Source of the DNA: Luteococcus sp043424415
GTDB taxonomy: Bacteria; Actinomycetota; Actinomycetes; Propionibacteriales; Propionibacteriaceae
DNA: 16,847 nucleotides
Direction: 5' to 3'
NCBI RefSeq assembly: GCF_043424415.1
Contig: NZ_JBHWOO010000024.1
Location: 1-16,847 of the forward strand
Shown: positions 7,884 to 15,001 of the stretch, piece after piece
How positions within the stretch are numbered: position 1 is the first letter of the stretch
Layout: each line of letters starts with the position of its first letter
Notes under the pieces: model-generated
Told to the model about the DNA's origin: nothing
The model's database searches: none
The model's input: only the letters and a program-made list of their open reading frames with translations
Program-made: the position numbers and the translations under genes

Positions 7884-9758
7884 TCAGCCGAGCAGCCTGA
7901 ACCCGGCCGCCGTGGTCGGGTTGTTGTGAGCTGTGCCCACCCGCCCGTCACGCAGCACCGGGTAGGTGGCCAAGGCGGAGGTCGTCTGGTACACGATGTC
8001 CTCGTAGCCGTCGCCGGTCAGGTCACCGGGCAGTGCCACCAGACTCGGACGCCAGCCGTGGCCCACCTCGCGGCCATTGGCGAAGGACCGCCCGGTGGAG
8101 GTGTAGGCGAACATCTTGCCGTCGTGACGGATGGCCAGCAGGTCGCCGCGGGCATCGCCGTTGATCCCGGAGGTGCCCAGCAGGGCGCGCATCCCGCCCC
8201 AACGCTGCCCCACCACTCCCACGTCGCGGGCACCGCCGGTGGCGGGCAGTCGGTAGCGGTGCAGGTCGCCATTGGCGGCCCGAGCCACCAGGTCAGGGGT
8301 ACCGTCCCCGTCGAAGTCACCGACGGTGGCGAAGGCGGTGATGCCATTCCAGCGCACCCCCACCTGGCGCACATAGCCCAGCGTGCCCTTGCCGGTGCCG
8401 CGGTACAGGTGCAGGTTGCCGTCGATGTCACGGGCCAGCAGGTCGGTGATGCCGTCACGGGTCACGTCGCCGGGCGAACCGAGCCAGGTGAAACGGGACC
8501 AGCCGACACCACCCACCTGCACCGGAGCCGTGAGGCGACGGTCGGTGCCTGCGCGGAAGAGGAAGAGCTTGTCGCCCTTCACACCGAACAGGTCAGCACG
8601 GCCATCACCGGTGAAGTCACCTCGTACGACTCGGGAAGCCGGGGAGGGGGCGGAGTCATTGCGGTGCTTGTACATGATCCGCGAGGCGCCGGCGATGGTG
8701 GCCTTCTGCGTCTCCAGGCTGCCCGTGGCCGAGTGCGTCAGGACCGCGGCCGTGTAGGCGCCGGGGGTGTGGTGGTTGTATCCGATGGAATTGACGTGCC
8801 AGCCGTCGGTGCGCGGCAGCCAGCCGTTCTTGACGGCAATGTCGGTTCCGGGCCCCTGGTTCACGCCCCAGGTGGTGGCGCCGCGCATCAGCGAGAGGCC
8901 GTAGGCGCGCATCGAGTCGTTCAGCACAGGGTTCTTGCGCGCGAAGTGATCCACCAGCACCACATTGTCGGGGGCGCTGGTGACGGTCAGGCCCCAAGCG
9001 CTGTTGTTGACGGTGCTGCGCAGGCCCATCCGGTCGTTGACCGCCTGCACGGCGGGTGCCCCACCCACGTGGCGCCACAGGTTGGTGGCGGAGTCATTGT
9101 CCGAGACGCGGATCATCGGCACCATCTGTGACTTCTCCCAGGCGGTGAGGCCGCGGCCCTTCTGCTGGGCCTGGGACATCACCGTGGCCATGATCTGCAC
9201 CTTGACGATGCTGGCCGTCACATTGGTGGCACGGCCCTTGTAGTAGCTGTGGATCGTCGAGCTGCCGCTCTTGCGCCAGGCCACGGCCACATTGCCCGAG
9301 CGTCCCGCCAGGTAGCCGGCCATCTCCTTCTGGTACGGGAAGGAGGTCACGGGGCCATAACCGGCAGGGTTGGCGGAGGCCTGCCCCCGGACCTCGGGCT
9401 CGGTGCGCGAGGCCAGTGTCGCATCGGCCTGGTCGAGCAGCTCCTCGGTGTCGACGCTGACCTCGAACAGGGACTCGCCACTGCTGGACAGGTTGCCCTG
9501 GGCGTCGCTGGTGGCGGCCCGGCAGGCCAGCCCGTCCTCGACGACGGACAGCACGCCGGCCTCGGCCAGGCGCCAGGTGCTGCCGACGCGCTCGGCCTTG
9601 ACCTCACCGACTTCGTCGCAGACGAAGGCCTGCGGGCCCGGCTCAGCCAGGGCAGTCAGTGGCGCCGCCGTGCCTGCCAGGGTGGCGCCGAGGGCCAGGG
9701 TGAGAACCTTGCGGGCTAGGCCGCGCCGATGGGCCGTGGGGGATGTGGACTGTGACAC
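7884..9758 (-). CDS. Secreted class A beta-lactamase-like serine hydrolase with C-terminal FG-GAP repeats
   Basis: The 624-residue protein has a basic N-region (HRRGLARK) and a hydrophobic core with a likely cleavage after ALA (residue 38). Residues 40-130 match nothing I know. Residues about 135-365 form a penicillin-recognising fold with the catalytic SIVK (183-186), SDN (219-221) and KNG (310-312, in place of KTG). Residues about 376-624 carry five FG-GAP/VCBS-type repeats with Asp/Gly-rich, calcium-binding-like loops starting near 380, 430, 480, 532 and 578 (for example GDFDGDGTPDL). The GTG start has GGAGGA at 9765-9770, 6 nt upstream. It is probably exported and acts on peptidoglycan or another wall substrate, with the repeats serving as a binding or propeller module. 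Whether it hydrolyses beta-lactams cannot be told. It lies 85 bp downstream of helD on the same strand. Confidence 0.88.
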   Translation of the reverse strand: MSQSTSPTAHRRGLARKVLTLALGATLAGTAAPLTALAEPGPQAFVCDEVGEVKAERVGSTWRLAEAGVLSVVEDGLACRAATSDAQGNLSSSGESLFEVSVDTEELLDQADATLASRTEPEVRGQASANPAGYGPVTSFPYQKEMAGYLAGRSGNVAVAWRKSGSSTIHSYYKGRATNVTASIVKVQIMATVMSQAQQKGRGLTAWEKSQMVPMIRVSDNDSATNLWRHVGGAPAVQAVNDRMGLRSTVNNSAWGLTVTSAPDNVVLVDHFARKNPVLNDSMRAYGLSLMRGATTWGVNQGPGTDIAVKNGWLPRTDGWHVNSIGYNHHTPGAYTAAVLTHSATGSLETQKATIAGASRIMYKHRNDSAPSPASRVVRGDFTGDGRADLFGVKGDKLFLFRAGTDRRLTAPVQVGGVGWSRFTWLGSPGDVTRDGITDLLARDIDGNLHLYRGTGKGTLGYVRQVGVRWNGITAFATVGDFDGDGTPDLVARAANGDLHRYRLPATGGARDVGVVGQRWGGMRALLGTSGINGDARGDLLAIRHDGKMFAYTSTGRSFANGREVGHGWRPSLVALPGDLTGDGYEDIVYQTTSALATYPVLRDGRVGTAHNNPTTAAGFRLLG

Positions 9759-9843
9759 GAGACTTCCTCCGGTGATGGTTTGACACAGGGGTTGACGGTT
9801 GTCGCGCCAAGCGTCGCACGCCGAGGGCTAGCCCGTGCAGGAG

Positions 9844-11883
9844 TCAGGCCAATTCGTCAGGTAGGGCCTCTCGGTGCAGTACCACCAGGGAGCTGACGCA
9901 GCGAGTCAGGCAGACGTAGAGACGGCGAAGACCCGTCAGGCGGTCGGCCTCGGCGGCCACCACTTCGGCCGGCTCGACCAGCAGCACATGGTCGAACTCG
10001 AGCCCCTTGGCCAGCCGGGCCGGCACCACCCCCAGCCGCGAGGGCTCGTCGGTGCCTGACGGGCTGGCCAGCACGCCGGCCCTGACCAAGGTGTCGACCG
10101 CTGCCTCGGCGCGGCTGTCGGCGACGATGATGCCCAAGGTCCCCTCCCTCGCGGACAGCGCACGGGCCTGCTCCACGACGGCAACACCCAGGTCGTCAAC
10201 CCGCCGGAACTCGAGCATCCCGCGGTTGTGGCGCACCGACCGCGGCGCGGACAGCTGCGGGGCGATCGTCGGCAGCAGCCGCGAGGCCAGCTCCAGCACC
10301 AGGCCCGGCACGCGGAAGCCCTCCACGAGCTCCTGCACCGTCGCCTCCGGGTGGCCCAGGTGTGCCAGGGATTCGGCCCAGCTGCTGCTGGCCCAGGCGG
10401 TGGTGGCCTGGGCCAGGTCGCCCAGCAGGGTCACCGAGCCGGTGGTGGCGCGTCGGCCCGCGGCCCGCAGCTGCATCGCGGACAGATCCTGGGCCTCGTC
10501 GATGATCACGTGGCCGAGGCTCCGGGTGCGGTTGAGCAGGTCGGCCACCTCGTCGGCGAGCACCACCTCGGCGGCACTCCACCGGTGCTGGCGCGGTGAA
10601 CGCGTGCGGCGCGGTGCCAGCAGGAGCTCCTGTTCCTGCTCGGTGAACAGCCCCTCGGCGCAGCAGGCCAGCAGCTCGGGATCGGTGAGCAGCTGGTGGG
10701 TCAGCTTCGGCACGGTCAGGGCCGGCCACAGCTCATTGGTCATCGCCTTGACGTCCTTGCTGCGCGCCACCTGCCTCTGCACCCGGTCGTCGGTGACCGC
10801 CCCGCTCACCTCCATGCGCAGCAACACCTGGTGGGCCAGGCGCTGCGGCAGCATCGCGCGTCCGGCCAGGTAGCGCACACCCCGGCTGCGCAGCTGTGCC
10901 ACCGCAGCCGTCAGGTGGTGCGGTGGCACCCGCCACACCCGGGTGCCCATCGCCACCTCCAGGGTCCGCTCGGGCTCACTGACATGGCCCCAGACGGCGC
11001 GCGCACAGAGCTCCGCCATCCGTGCATCGCCCAGCAGCACCGCTCGGGACGTCTCGTTGACGGCGCTCGCCTCCAGGCCCGTGGCCCCGGCGACCAGCGA
11101 GTCGATGGTCTCCTGCTGCACGTCGATCTCACCCAGGGCTGGCAGCACCTCGCCGATGTGGCGCAGGAAGTTCGCATTGGGCCCCAGCACCAGAACGCCC
11201 TGGCGGGTCAGGGTCTCCCGGAAGGCGTAGAGCAGGTGGGCGGCGCGATGCAGTCCGACGGCCGTCTTCCCGGTGCCCGGGGCCCCTTGGATGGCCATCG
11301 ACGTCGCCAGCCCGGTGCGCACCAGGAGGTCCTGGTCGGGCTGGATGGTGGCGACGATGTCGCGCATCGGACCGGTGCGGGGCCGCTCGATCTCGGTCTC
11401 CAGCAACGCCGAGACCTCCCCCGCCTGCAGGGCCTTGCCGGTGGTGAAGTCCTCGTCCTCGTAGGCGGTCATCTCGCCGTGCTGGAAGCCGAAGCGTCGG
11501 CGCTTGGCCACCCCCATCGGATCGGCGGCGTGGGCCCGGTAGAAGGGCAGGCTCAGCGGGGCACGCCAGTCGATCACCAGCGGAGCACCGCCCACCTCGC
11601 CGGTGACGTGGCGCCGCCCGACATGGCAGGCCTCGTCCAGCTCGGCCCCCAGCGCCGTGGCGTAGTCGAGTCGGCCGAAGAAGAGCGGGGTGTCCGGGTC
11701 CTGCTCCAGGCTCTCCATCCGGCGGTGGAGGGTCCGTTTCAGCGCGGCGGTGCTCACTGAATCGCCCCCGGCGGCCTGCTGCCAGTCGGCGGTCTGCTCG
11801 CGCATCCGCCGCAGGGCCTCGTGCGAGCGGGTCAAGTGCGCGCGCTCGGCTGCCAGCGCCGGGTCGTCGTGATGGGTGCTCAT
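9844..11883 (-). CDS. helD: HelD-type RNA polymerase-recycling ATPase (UvrD/Rep superfamily)
   Basis: The 679-residue protein has a short N-terminal helical arm (about 8-60), an insertion-bearing first helicase domain with Walker A GAPGTGKT (200-207), Walker B IDEAQD (461-466), LLGDLAQATT (487-496), GFRVPG (522-527), LAKGLEFDHVLL (624-635) and motif VI-like RRLYVCLTRC (653-662). The block VIDWRAPLSLPFYRA (103-117) is characteristic of HelD rather than of true UvrD. HelD enters RNA polymerase and frees stalled or DNA-bound enzyme using ATP; some actinobacterial homologues (HelR) give rifampicin tolerance. It is somewhat shorter than the roughly 740-residue mycobacterial HelD. The ATG is preceded by GGAGGA at 11888-11893. 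I saw no rifamycin-associated promoter element upstream, so a resistance role is not indicated. Confidence 0.9.
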   Translation of the reverse strand: MSTHHDDPALAAERAHLTRSHEALRRMREQTADWQQAAGGDSVSTAALKRTLHRRMESLEQDPDTPLFFGRLDYATALGAELDEACHVGRRHVTGEVGGAPLVIDWRAPLSLPFYRAHAADPMGVAKRRRFGFQHGEMTAYEDEDFTTGKALQAGEVSALLETEIERPRTGPMRDIVATIQPDQDLLVRTGLATSMAIQGAPGTGKTAVGLHRAAHLLYAFRETLTRQGVLVLGPNANFLRHIGEVLPALGEIDVQQETIDSLVAGATGLEASAVNETSRAVLLGDARMAELCARAVWGHVSEPERTLEVAMGTRVWRVPPHHLTAAVAQLRSRGVRYLAGRAMLPQRLAHQVLLRMEVSGAVTDDRVQRQVARSKDVKAMTNELWPALTVPKLTHQLLTDPELLACCAEGLFTEQEQELLLAPRRTRSPRQHRWSAAEVVLADEVADLLNRTRSLGHVIIDEAQDLSAMQLRAAGRRATTGSVTLLGDLAQATTAWASSSWAESLAHLGHPEATVQELVEGFRVPGLVLELASRLLPTIAPQLSAPRSVRHNRGMLEFRRVDDLGVAVVEQARALSAREGTLGIIVADSRAEAAVDTLVRAGVLASPSGTDEPSRLGVVPARLAKGLEFDHVLLVEPAEVVAAEADRLTGLRRLYVCLTRCVSSLVVLHREALPDELA

Positions 11884-11968
11884 GGGGTCCTCCGGTCGTG
11901 GTCTGGGCAGAGGAGAAGCCTATGCCCTGCCTGCTGGCCGGAGCCTGAAGAGCCACGGAGCGCTCCCG

Positions 11969-12385
11969 TCGCGCGACCGGTTCGGGCTGGATGCCACCAG
12001 GCTGGCGCTGATGGGCTGGTCGATGGGTGGCTACGGCGCACTGCGACTGGCCGCCGAGGAGTTGCGGGGCAAGGCGAAGGCGGTGGCCTCGATGGCCACG
12101 GCCTTCTACGAGGACTTCGAGCACTGCCCGCACCCGGACGCCTTCGACGACGAGGCAGACTACGAGGCCAACAACCTCAACGACCGCATCGGGCGGCTCA
12201 AGGGCCTGCCGATCCACCTGGCCTGTGGAGTCAACGACTTCTACATCGACGCCAACCGATGGCTGGAGGACAACCTGGAGCCGACGCCCGAGACGCTGTT
12301 CGTCAAGGGCGGCCACGAGCCCGACTTCTGGCGGGTGGCCCCGGTGCAGATGAGTTTCGTGGCCGACCGCCTCTGCACCGGCGCC
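11969..12385 (+). pseudogene. Esterase (alpha/beta hydrolase) remnant, truncated at both ends
   Basis: In one plus-strand frame this segment encodes the C-terminal half of an esterase: FGLDATRLALMGWSMGG with nucleophile motif GWSMG, a candidate catalytic Asp in GVNDFY, a His in KGGHEPDFW, and the final helix VQMSFVADRL. The first half of the fold (early beta strands and the oxyanion loop, over 100 residues) is missing; upstream sequence is instead the start region of the opposite-strand helD. There is also no stop codon at the natural end: the frame runs on to 13030, antisense to ompA. All three triad residues survive, but without the core strands the product could not fold. It looks like a recent relic of a deletion that removed the gene's 5' half. 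Confidence 0.8.
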
Positions 12386-12958
12386 TCACCGGGGCTCCCA
12401 CAGCAGTTCGACGCGCCGGTTGCGCGAGCGGCTCTGCTCGTCGGTGTTCGGCACGATCGGCCGGTCCTCTCCGCGGCCGACCACCGTCGTGTGGTGGCCT
12501 TCCAGCGCCTGGCCGAGTTCCCGACGCACGGCCTCGGCCCTGCGGCGCGACAGGTCGAGCCCGTGTTCGGCGCTGCCGAGGTCGTCGGTGTGGCCCTCGA
12601 TCCGCACTCTGCCCGGTGCACGAGAGGCCAAGGAGGCGGCGACCTGGGCGATGCGCCGGCGCGCGGCCGGGGTGAGCTCGTCGGAGTCCTTGCCGAAGGC
12701 GACGTCGGCGGCGATGCGCACGTCGATGCGGCGAGGCGAGATGGCGCTCTCGGCGACCCCCTGGCGGTCCCCGGTGACCGGCACCAGCGGGAAGCTGCGC
12801 GGCACCAGCGGTGCGGTGGGGTACTCGTCCGGGCGGGGCAGCGGTTCTGGGCCCGTCGTCTGGGCACTGGCCGGGACCGCAAGGACACTGGTGAGCAGCA
12901 GCCCCATGGCCAGGAAACCCGTGCCGGCCCACGACTCAGTGCAGCGGGACATCGGCAT
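12386..12958 (-). CDS. OmpA-domain protein (peptidoglycan-binding, secreted)
   Basis: The 190-residue protein has a signal peptide ending near ASA (residue 32), a Pro-rich linker (about 35-60), and a C-terminal OmpA domain (about 84-187). The domain shows VAFGKDSDELTPAA (86-99), EGHTDD (121-126), LSRRRAEAV (136-144) and RSRNRRVEL (177-185). By family knowledge, D125 and R140 correspond to the residues that bind diaminopimelate of peptidoglycan. It should therefore anchor non-covalently to the cell wall. The start ATG lies 23 nt inside the preceding lipoprotein gene, implying translational coupling; an ATG two codons later (12952) is also possible. Its stop directly borders the esterase relic on the other strand. 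Confidence 0.9.
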   Translation of the reverse strand: MPMSRCTESWAGTGFLAMGLLLTSVLAVPASAQTTGPEPLPRPDEYPTAPLVPRSFPLVPVTGDRQGVAESAISPRRIDVRIAADVAFGKDSDELTPAARRRIAQVAASLASRAPGRVRIEGHTDDLGSAEHGLDLSRRRAEAVRRELGQALEGHHTTVVGRGEDRPIVPNTDEQSRSRNRRVELLWEPR

Positions 12959-13520
12959 AGCCCCCGAAGTTCTGCACCTGCACCGTCATGGTCCGACTCT
13001 CGGCCTTCGGGATGGCGAACAGGCAGCTGACCCACTGCACGTCGCCCTTCTGCCAGACGCTGTGGTGCTCCCCAGTGCAGGTGTCGACGCCATCGATGCG
13101 GGCCGGCAGGTGCACCACCGTGCCGGTGGCCTCGACGAGCTTGAAGCCGTTGTCGAGGCCGTGGTTGGGATTGGTGGTGTCGTGGACGGTCCCGAGCAGT
13201 GACCACCCGTCACCGATCTCGGCCCCGCCGGCGGGGACGTCGGTGGCGGTGAGCCGGGCGGTCAGCAGCACCGACTGGCCCTGGCGGCGCAGCGGGTAGA
13301 GGTCGAGGGTGAAGTTGATCCCGTCGTTGACTGCCCGGCGGGTGGCGACAGGCGGGTCCTGGGGCAGGGGCGTGGCCGAGGGCTGGGTCGCGGGTGACGA
13401 GGCGGCGGGGGACTCGAAGGTTGGGGGGCTGGCGGGTTCGGGGCCGGAGCAGCCGGCGAGCAGGCTGGTGACGAGCAGTGCCGCAGACAGGGCGGCCGAT
13501 GTCCTGGTGTGGGATCGCAT
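12936..13520 (-). CDS. Putative lipoprotein of unknown function, operon partner of the OmpA-domain gene
   Basis: The protein has 194 residues. A lipoprotein signal peptide with lipobox L21-A22-G23-C24 predicts cleavage and lipid attachment at C24. A Pro/Ser/Thr/Ala-rich linker (about 26-55) spans the wall, followed by a beta-rich domain of about 135 residues that I do not recognise. It contains two Cys (in DTCTG and WVSCLF) that may form a disulfide. The ATG at 13520 is chosen because it puts the signal peptide at the N-terminus; an upstream in-frame start at 13571 would add 17 implausible residues. The gene overlaps the OmpA-domain gene by 23 nt, so the two products may act together at the envelope, a membrane-anchored piece with a wall-bound one. 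No strong ribosome binding site is seen. Confidence 0.8.
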   Translation of the reverse strand: MRSHTRTSAALSAALLVTSLLAGCSGPEPASPPTFESPAASSPATQPSATPLPQDPPVATRRAVNDGINFTLDLYPLRRQGQSVLLTARLTATDVPAGGAEIGDGWSLLGTVHDTTNPNHGLDNGFKLVEATGTVVHLPARIDGVDTCTGEHHSVWQKGDVQWVSCLFAIPKAESRTMTVQVQNFGGYADVPLH

Positions 13521-13573
13521 GGATCCCAGCCAAGTACCTGTCCGCGGCCGGCAACAGGGGTGGGGACACATCG

Positions 13574-13594
13574 GTGTTGTCCGTGTGTTGTCCG
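13574..13594. promoter_or_regulatory. Tandem direct repeat with 11-bp period, possible regulator site
   Basis: GTGTTGTCCG occurs at 13574-13583 and 13585-13594, ten identical bases repeated with an 11-bp period (one helical turn). It ends 3 bp before the predicted nudix -10 box and lies 54 bp upstream of the divergent lipoprotein/OmpA operon. Direct repeats with 11-bp spacing are typical of OmpR/PhoB-family response-regulator sites. No regulator gene is in the window. Confidence 0.5.
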
Positions 13595-13597
13595 GCG

Positions 13598-13603
13598 TAG
13601 GGT
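13598..13603 (+). promoter_or_regulatory. Predicted -10 box of a leaderless nudix transcript
   Basis: TAGGGT, six bases, then ATG at 13610, the same layout as the gtrB-like and yfhO starts. A TTGTCC at 13577-13582 could serve as -35 with a short 15-bp spacer and lies within the direct repeat. AGGGTGG might alternatively act as a weak Shine-Dalgarno. Confidence 0.5.
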
Positions 13604-13609
13604 GGCCTC

Positions 13610-14134
13610 ATGGAGACGACCTGGATCGCGCCCGACGGGCGCAGGACCAAGCGCCGTCATGGCGCCCGGGTGCTGGTCTGCTGCGGTGAGCGCGTGCTGC
13701 TGATGGCCGACAGCGATCCCGGGGTGCCCGGTTCGGCCTGGTGGGTGCTGCCGGGAGGCGGCATCGACGAGGGGGAGGAGCCCCGGGCCGCCGCGGCCCG
13801 GGAACTGGCCGAGGAGACCGGCCACCTCGTCGAGGAGTCGCGGCTGGCCGGTCCGATCGCCCACCGGGTGGTCAGCCACGGTTACAGCGACCGGGTGCTG
13901 GTGCAGGACGAGCTCTTCTACCGTCTGGACGTTGCGGAGCCCTTCGATGTCGACACGACCGGATTCACCGCCACCGAGCAGCAGCGGATGGGCGGCTGGG
14001 GCTGGTTCGGCCCCGGCGAGTTGGCGGCGATGACCGTCTGGCCTGCACAGGTGCAGGAGTTGGTGCGCCGCGATCCTCAGGACTGCTGGGAACTGGGCGA
14101 GGTCGAGGAGTCGACGGTCCCAGCCGTCGGCTGA
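13610..14134 (+). CDS. Nudix hydrolase
   Basis: The 174-residue protein carries a complete Nudix box at residues 50-72: G50, E56, then R64-E65-L66 and E68-E69-T70-G71. These Glu residues bind the metal that cleaves nucleoside-diphosphate-linked compounds. The preceding strand RRHGARVLVCCGERVLL (15-31) and AWWVLPGGG (43-51) fit the fold. The specific substrate cannot be told; the C-terminal WGWFGPGELAAM block resembles generic 8-oxo-dGTPase/ADP-ribose-type members. The ATG at 13610 agrees with a leaderless promoter. The last 58 nt overlap the 3' end of the opposite-strand DUF72 gene, and the final residues (after about 165) are likely not conserved. Confidence 0.93.
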   Translation: METTWIAPDGRRTKRRHGARVLVCCGERVLLMADSDPGVPGSAWWVLPGGGIDEGEEPRAAAARELAEETGHLVEESRLAGPIAHRVVSHGYSDRVLVQDELFYRLDVAEPFDVDTTGFTATEQQRMGGWGWFGPGELAAMTVWPAQVQELVRRDPQDCWELGEVEESTVPAVG

Positions 14135-14901
14135 TCCCCGATACCCCCATCACCGGGAGCGTGCCCGCCGAGCAGTGAGCGCAGCCGGCGGGCGTCACGG
14201 ACCCCATTGGCCTGGTAGTCGTTGTTGAAGTAGGCCCACACCTCGCGCCCCTCGGCCATCCACCGGCGGCAGGGTTCGGCCCACCGTTGCATGGCCCGGT
14301 CGCCGTACTCACCGACGTACATCCGGGCCGGATCGGGCCCGTGGAAGCGCAGGTAGCAGAAGTCGGCAGTGGCCCACAGGTTGCTCGGCAGTTTCGGCCC
14401 GTGCATCACCACATAGGCGGCGCTGTGGGCCCGCAGCACCTCGAGCATCTCCTCGGTCTGCCACGAAGGATGGCGCAGCTCCATGGCCACGCGCATCGAC
14501 GGCGGCAGTGCCGTCAGGAAGGAGTCCAGTACGTCGAGTTCGGCGACGTGGCTGGGGGCCAGCTGCACCAGGAAGAGCCCGGCCCGTTCGCCCAGACGTG
14601 CCCAGTCGGTGGCCAGGCGCTCGCTCCATTCGTCGACGGTGCGCAGGCGGCCAGTGTGGGTGAGGGCCTTGGGTGCCTTGACCGTCATCCTGAAGCCGTC
14701 GGGCAGGGCGTCGTGCCACAGCTGGAAGCTCGTCTCGCGGGGCCAGCGGTAGAAGCTGGCATTGAGTTCCACCGTGTCGAAGTGGGTGGCGTAGACATCG
14801 CGCCGCCGGACCTTCGGCAGGCCTGGCGGGTAGACCTCGGGGCTCCAGTCGTCGTAGTTCCAGCCCGAGGTGCCGATCCAGGGGTGCGGCGTGGCGTCCA
14901 T
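14077..14901 (-). CDS. DUF72 family protein (YecE-like)
   Basis: The 274-residue protein shows the DUF72 signatures in order: IGTSGWNYDDW (9-19), THFDTVELNASFYRWP (39-54), FRMTVKAPKALTH (70-82), MELRHPSW in the middle, YLRFHGP, and VWAYFNNDYQANGVRDA near the end. DUF72 proteins have a TIM-barrel-like fold, and their function is unknown despite wide distribution. The ATG at 14901 is chosen because it places the conserved IGTSGW block nine residues in; an upstream in-frame start at 15042 would add 47 low-complexity residues and run into the aqpZ terminator. CAGGGT lies six bases before this ATG, so the gene may be leaderless or use AGGGTGGG as a ribosome binding site. The C-terminal Ser/Thr-rich tail overlaps the nudix gene by 58 nt. 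Confidence 0.92.
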   Translation of the reverse strand: MDATPHPWIGTSGWNYDDWSPEVYPPGLPKVRRRDVYATHFDTVELNASFYRWPRETSFQLWHDALPDGFRMTVKAPKALTHTGRLRTVDEWSERLATDWARLGERAGLFLVQLAPSHVAELDVLDSFLTALPPSMRVAMELRHPSWQTEEMLEVLRAHSAAYVVMHGPKLPSNLWATADFCYLRFHGPDPARMYVGEYGDRAMQRWAEPCRRWMAEGREVWAYFNNDYQANGVRDARRLRSLLGGHAPGDGGIGDQPTAGTVDSSTSPSSQQS

Positions 14902-14954
14902 GCACCCACCCTGCCATGCCCGGCACCGCCCCGTGAGGCCCGGGTACGACGACA

Positions 14955-14975
14955 GCCCGCCCCAGTGGGACGGGC
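14955..14975 (-). terminator. Hairpin terminator of aqpZ
   Basis: Read on the minus strand, GCCCGTCCC and GGGGCGGGC form a 9-bp stem with one T-G wobble and the loop ACT, 27 bp after the aqpZ stop. On the plus strand the same site has a C-A mismatch, so it works better for the minus-strand transcript. Only a short T-poor tail follows. Confidence 0.65.
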
Positions 14976-15001
14976 CTTCGTGGCTGAGAGTGCGCGGCGG
15001 G

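Noticed and set aside
7926..9131. Plus-strand open frame of 401 codons opposite the serine hydrolase gene
   Set aside because: Low-complexity Val/Gly/His-rich product. The opposite strand carries SIVK, SDN and FG-GAP repeats in the true frame.
10696..11760. Plus-strand open frame of 354 codons opposite helD
   Set aside because: No domain signature; the HelD motifs on the other strand explain the region.
11884..11975. Rifamycin-associated element upstream of helD
   Set aside because: I looked for the long inverted-repeat element reported upstream of rifampicin-inducible genes and saw no match, so no resistance call is made.
12386..13030. Plus-strand continuation of the esterase frame
   Set aside because: After VQMSFVADRL the frame runs antisense to the OmpA-domain and lipoprotein genes and loses any resemblance to esterases. 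It is readthrough, not coding.
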